Assembly: GCA_016212855.1 (NCBI GenBank)
Contig: JACRDP010000010.1
Coordinates: 1 to 42,953 of the forward strand
From: Elusimicrobiota bacterium
GTDB lineage: Bacteria; Elusimicrobiota; Elusimicrobia; UBA1565; UBA9628
Direction of reading: 5' to 3'
Length of the DNA stretch: 42,953 nt
In this document: piece by piece, positions 39,674-42,953 of the stretch
Position numbering within the stretch: the stretch's first letter is position 1
How the letters are laid out: the number at the start of each line of letters is the position of its first letter
Position numbers and translations under genes: made by a program
Notes under the pieces: generated by a model
Database searches by the model: none
What the model saw: only the letters and a program-made list of their open reading frames with translations
Told to the model about the DNA's origin: nothing

Positions 39674-41282
39674 GAATCGGGTTCCTCGCGTGCGTCTCGG
39701 AGCGGTCCACGCAGGCGGCGACGAAGTCGCGGAACAGCGGGTGCGGCGCCTCGGGGCGGCTCTTGAACTCGGGGTGGAACTGGCAGGCGACGAACCAGGG
39801 ATGGTCCTTGAGTTCGACGATCTCCACGAGGTTCTTGGGCGAGTGCAGGCCGGCGATCGTCATGCCCGCGTCCTCGATGAGCTTGCGGAACTTGTTGTTG
39901 ACCTCGAAGCGGTGACGATGGCGCTCGGAAATCGACAGCGCGCCGTAGGCGCGGTGCGAGAGCGAGCCCTTCTTGAGCGTGCACTCGTACGTTCCCAGCC
40001 TCATCGTGGCGCCCTTGTCCTTGATGTTCTTCTGCTCGGGCAGGATGTCGATGACCGGATAGCGCGACTTCTGGTCGAACTCGGTGGAGTGCGCGCCCGT
40101 GAGCTTGAGCACGTTGCGGGAGAACTCGATGACGGCGATCTGCAATCCGAGGCACAGTCCGAAGTAGGGGATCTTTTTCTCGCGCGCGAGCTGGGCGACG
40201 CGGATCTTGCCCTCGATGCCGCGATCGCCGAAGCCGCCGGGCACGAGGATGCCGTGCACGCCGTCGAGCTGCTCATGAATCTTCGGGTCGGTCGTGTCCA
40301 AGAAGCGGATCTTGACCTTGGCCTCGTTGGCGATCCCGCCGTGGATCAGGGCCTCGTTGACCGACTTGTACGCGTCCTTGTAGTCGGTGTACTTGCCGGC
40401 GAGCGCCACGACGACCTCGCGCTTCGGGTGCTTGAGCCTATCAACCACCTTGATCCAGGAGTCCAAATCCTTGGCCTGGGTGCGAAGCCGCAGCAGCATC
40501 ATGATCTGATCGTCCAGGCCCTGCTTGTGGAACACCAGAGGGACTTCGTAGATCGAGTCGACGTCCGGGGCCTCGATGACCGACTCCTTCGGGACCGAGC
40601 AGAACATGGACAGCTTCGCCTTCATGTTCGCGTCGATCGGCTTCTCGGAGCGGCAGACGAGCACGTCGGGGGCTATGCCGATCTCGCGCAGCTTTTGGAC
40701 CGAGTGCTGGGTCGGCTTCGTCTTCAGCTCCTCGGAGGCCTTGATGTAGGGGATCAAGGTCACGTGCACGTAGAGCGAGTTCTCGCGTCCGGCCTCAAGG
40801 CCCATCTGCCGCGCCGCTTCCATGAAGGGCAGGCTCTCGATGTCGCCGACGGTGCCGCCGATCTCGATGATCGCGATGTCCGCGCCCTTGGCGGCGGCGC
40901 GGAAGCGGTTCTTGATTTCATCCGTAATGTGAGGAATGACCTGCACCGTCGTGCCGAGGAAGTCGCCGCGGCGTTCGCGGTCGAGGACGGTCTGGTAGAC
41001 CTTGCCGGCGGTGAAATTGTTGGTGTGATGCATTTCTTTGTTCAAGAAACGCTCGTAGTGGCCGAGATCGAGGTCGGTTTCCGCGCCGTCCTCGGTGACG
41101 AAGACCTCGCCGTGCTGGAACGGGTTCATCGTGCCCGGGTCGACGTTGATGTACGGGTCGCACTTGAGCATGGTCACCTGCAGGCCACGGGCCTGAAGCA
41201 GTTTACCCAGGGAGGAGGCGGTGATGCCTTTGCCCAGCGAGCTCACGACTCCGCCCGTCACGAAAATATATTTGGTGGTCAT
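39666..41282 (-). CDS. pyrG: CTP synthase
   Basis: Makes CTP from UTP, ATP and glutamine; CTP is the activating nucleotide for Kdo by KdsB, whose gene is directly upstream. The 538-residue protein has the N-terminal synthase domain (KYIFVTGGVVSSLGKGI, DPYINVDPGTMNPFQHGEVFV, IIEIGGTVGDIESLPF) and the C-terminal class I glutamine amidotransferase with the Cys in FGLCLGLQ and His-Glu near FHPEFKSRP. The kdsB-pyrG-kdsA order is common in diderms. ATG 41282 overlaps kdsB by four bases. Confidence 0.98.
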   Translation of the reverse strand: MTTKYIFVTGGVVSSLGKGITASSLGKLLQARGLQVTMLKCDPYINVDPGTMNPFQHGEVFVTEDGAETDLDLGHYERFLNKEMHHTNNFTAGKVYQTVLDRERRGDFLGTTVQVIPHITDEIKNRFRAAAKGADIAIIEIGGTVGDIESLPFMEAARQMGLEAGRENSLYVHVTLIPYIKASEELKTKPTQHSVQKLREIGIAPDVLVCRSEKPIDANMKAKLSMFCSVPKESVIEAPDVDSIYEVPLVFHKQGLDDQIMMLLRLRTQAKDLDSWIKVVDRLKHPKREVVVALAGKYTDYKDAYKSVNEALIHGGIANEAKVKIRFLDTTDPKIHEQLDGVHGILVPGGFGDRGIEGKIRVAQLAREKKIPYFGLCLGLQIAVIEFSRNVLKLTGAHSTEFDQKSRYPVIDILPEQKNIKDKGATMRLGTYECTLKKGSLSHRAYGALSISERHRHRFEVNNKFRKLIEDAGMTIAGLHSPKNLVEIVELKDHPWFVACQFHPEFKSRPEAPHPLFRDFVAACVDRSETHARNPIHA

Positions 41283-41974
41283 GTCATTCCTCGGCGCAAC
41301 ATGGTCTCGGCGCGGCGCAAATCGGCGGGGACGTCCACGGCCACGGGGCGTTCGCGCACCACGGCGGCGCGGATCGTCATCCCGTCTTCCAGGGCTCGAA
41401 GCTGCTCGAGGCGTTCGGACTTCTCGAGCGGCGAGGGCTTCAGGGAGACAAAGCGTTTCAAGGACCGCCGCCGATAGGCGTACAGCCCCAGGTGCTCCCA
41501 GGAGGAGACGGGGGCGCGGGAGAAATAGAGACAGCGTCCGGAGCCGGTCAAAACCGCTTTCACGACGTGGTTCATGCCGCGGCGGGCGTTGTCATCCAGA
41601 GCGATCACCGAGGTCGCGATATCCGTTCCCGGAGTCAGGGCTCGTACGGTCGCCCGCAAGGTTTCCGGCTTCAATAAGGGCATGTCGCCTTGGTAGTTCA
41701 GGATGACGGGTTCCCTTCTGTTCTTCGCCGCCGCCCACACGCGGTCCGAGCCCGACGGGAGCGAGGGGGACGTCATGACCGATTCGCCGCCGAAGCGCTT
41801 CACTTCCGCCGCGACCTCTTTGGAGTCCACGGCGATCAGGACGGGGCCGAGCTTGGCCGCCTTGGCCGCGCGCCAGCACCACTCGAGCATCGTGCGTCCG
41901 CCGAGCTTGGCGAGCACCTTGCGCGGGAAGCGGGTCGAGCCGAGGCGGGCGGGGATCACGGTCAAAACGTTCAC
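41279..41974 (-). CDS. kdsB: CMP-Kdo synthetase (3-deoxy-manno-octulosonate cytidylyltransferase)
   Basis: A 231-residue nucleotidyltransferase. GTG 41974 overlaps the kinase stop (GTGA) and gives MNVLTVIPARLGSTRFPRKVLAKLGG, the KdsB start. Other marks: TSPSLPSGSDRVWAA, VILNYQGDMPLL, CLYFSRAPV, HLGLYAYRRRSLKRFV and PSPLEKSERLEQLRALEDGM. These fit KdsB, though the length is slightly under the usual 245-260. It lies between the heptose kinase and pyrG. Confidence 0.93.
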   Translation of the reverse strand: MNVLTVIPARLGSTRFPRKVLAKLGGRTMLEWCWRAAKAAKLGPVLIAVDSKEVAAEVKRFGGESVMTSPSLPSGSDRVWAAAKNRREPVILNYQGDMPLLKPETLRATVRALTPGTDIATSVIALDDNARRGMNHVVKAVLTGSGRCLYFSRAPVSSWEHLGLYAYRRRSLKRFVSLKPSPLEKSERLEQLRALEDGMTIRAAVVRERPVAVDVPADLRRAETMLRRGMT

Positions 41975-42953
41975 CGGACCGCCTTCGCCAGCTCTCCGCA
42001 GTCGGTCGTCGCGGTGCCGAGCTTGGCGACCACGATGCCGGCGGCGTGGTTGGCCAAGGCGGCGGCGCGCCGCAGCGGCGCTCCCGCGGCGAGCGCCAAG
42101 GTCAAGGTCGAGATGACGGTGTCGCCGGCGCCGGACACGTCGAAGACCTCTCGCGCCCGCGTGGGGATGTGCGTGATCCGAGCCTTGGCGCCGCGCTCGA
42201 AGAGGCTCATGCCGTCGGGGCCGCGCGTGATGAGCACGGACTCGCTCTTGAGGAACTTGAGAATGTCCTTGCCGAGCGCGTCGATCGCGTCGGAGCCGGG
42301 CTTCGCGTCGCGGCGCATGCAAGCCCAGGCCTCGGCGGTGTTGGGGGTCACGCAGGTGACGCCCTTGTACAGCCGGAAGTGCTCGGGCTTGGGGTCCACG
42401 GTGACCGGGATGCCGCGGCGGCGGGCGATCTTGATCGCGCGCGACAGCACGCGCGGGTTGATGACGCCCTTGCCGTAGTCGGACAGGATCACGGCGTCGG
42501 CCTTCGGCAGCTCCGCGTCGAGACGCTCGAGCAGGCGGGCCTCGGTCGCGTGGGACAGGGGGCCCGCGGTCTCGCGGTCGAAGCGCACGACCTGCTGGCG
42601 CTCGGCGATGACCCGGCATTTCTGCGTGGTCTGGCGTTCGCGGTCCGCGCAGACGCCCGCGACGTTCACGCCCCGGCCGCGGAAGTCCTCGAGCAGACGC
42701 GCTCCGGCGTCGTAGTCGCCGACGACGCCCATGACGGAGACCGCCGCGCCGAGCGAGGCGAGGTTGTTCACGACGTTGCCGGCGCCGCCCGGGACGTGCG
42801 ACTCGCCCGTGACTCGCACGACGGGGACGGGGGCTTCGGGGGAGATGCGGCCGACCGAGCCGCGCACGTATTGGTCCAGCATGAGGTCGCCGACGACGAG
42901 GACGCGGCGCCCGGGAAAGCGGGCGATGGTCCGTAGAAGCTCTTGGCGCTCGG
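41971..42953 (-). CDS. rfaE1: D-glycero-beta-D-manno-heptose-7-phosphate kinase (5' end outside window)
   Basis: The frame is open to the right edge; the first residues visible are ERQELLRTIARFPGRRVLVV. It is a PfkB/ribokinase-fold kinase with VVGDLMLDQYVRGSVGRISPEAPVPV, VPGGAGNVVNNLASLGA, VILSDYGKGVI, VDPKPEHFRLYKGVTCVTPNTAEA and the catalytic DVSGAGDTV. This matches the kinase half of HldE. The C-terminal cytidylyltransferase domain is absent, so it is the separate RfaE1/HldA type, used for heptose of the LPS inner core. It heads the visible part of the operon. Confidence 0.93.
   Translation of the reverse strand, partial: ERQELLRTIARFPGRRVLVVGDLMLDQYVRGSVGRISPEAPVPVVRVTGESHVPGGAGNVVNNLASLGAAVSVMGVVGDYDAGARLLEDFRGRGVNVAGVCADRERQTTQKCRVIAERQQVVRFDRETAGPLSHATEARLLERLDAELPKADAVILSDYGKGVINPRVLSRAIKIARRRGIPVTVDPKPEHFRLYKGVTCVTPNTAEAWACMRRDAKPGSDAIDALGKDILKFLKSESVLITRGPDGMSLFERGAKARITHIPTRAREVFDVSGAGDTVISTLTLALAAGAPLRRAAALANHAAGIVVAKLGTATTDCGELAKAVR

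Noticed and set aside
39672-41477. 601-codon plus-strand frame opposite pyrG
   Set aside because: Shadow of pyrG; no recognisable domain and no start signal.
1-42953. CRISPR arrays, tRNA or rRNA genes, riboswitches, prophage
   Set aside because: I saw no spaced direct repeats, cloverleaf, rRNA-like or phage structural sequence. A tRNAscan or Infernal run would be needed to exclude small RNAs.

Overview
The window is GC-rich DNA from a diderm bacterium. It carries Kdo and LPS-transport genes (kdsA, kdsB, lptA, lptB, lptC), a heptose kinase, a secretin-based type IV pilus or type II secretion locus, and PorV-like and FlgD-Ig-like surface-export genes. From this mix I infer Elusimicrobiota or a similar candidate-phylum diderm. 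No 16S or other decisive marker is present, so this is moderate-confidence inference.

Layout. (1) 1-7234, +: a PilP/GspC-like gene cut by the left edge, a PilQ/GspD secretin, a PilB/GspE ATPase, a PilC/GspF platform protein, a major pilin and three minor pilin-like genes. (2) 7231-11768: hpnK is fused by a 4-base overlap to the end of the pilus run. Facing it are hpnL, hpnI and hpnJ (-). Together these are the known gene set that builds the cyclitol-ether head group of bacteriohopanepolyols. (3) 11770-14160: a less GC-rich accessory patch with an unknown secreted protein and two toxin-antitoxin modules reading away from each other, each with its own promoter and operator. (4) 14203-22080: a secreted gluzincin-type peptidase, then a giant secreted beta-propeller/FN3/Kelch protein with a FlgD-Ig-like C-terminal domain, overlapped by a PorV-like barrel-TPR fusion. 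(5) 22077-27739: uvrA (-), a free-standing HNH nuclease (+), nadB (-). (6) 27775-31967, +: five overlapping genes: gamma-carbonic anhydrase, a degenerate histidine kinase, a single-domain response regulator, a ceramidase-like hydrolase and serC (apparently from a CTG start). (7) 32020-34214, -: feoA-feoB. (8) 34305-36317, +: an M48-like peptidase and a TPR protein. (9) 36322-36628: a small inverted-repeat element carrying one small ORF. (10) 36633-42953, -: an eight-gene chain, heptose kinase-kdsB-pyrG-kdsA-unknown membrane protein-lptC-lptA-lptB, in which every junction overlaps.

Two signals run through the whole window. First, about nine genes have a sigma70-type -10 box, often with an extended TGn, ending only 4-9 bases before the start codon. 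This predicts leaderless mRNAs. Second, gene junctions very often overlap by 4 bases, including with GTG, TTG and CTG starts. The most interesting leads are the leaderless promoter pattern, the giant CTD protein paired with a PorV-TPR fusion, the hopanoid head-group genes wired to the pilus operon, the atypical kinase/regulator/ceramidase/serC operon, and the inverted-repeat element with its cargo ORF.
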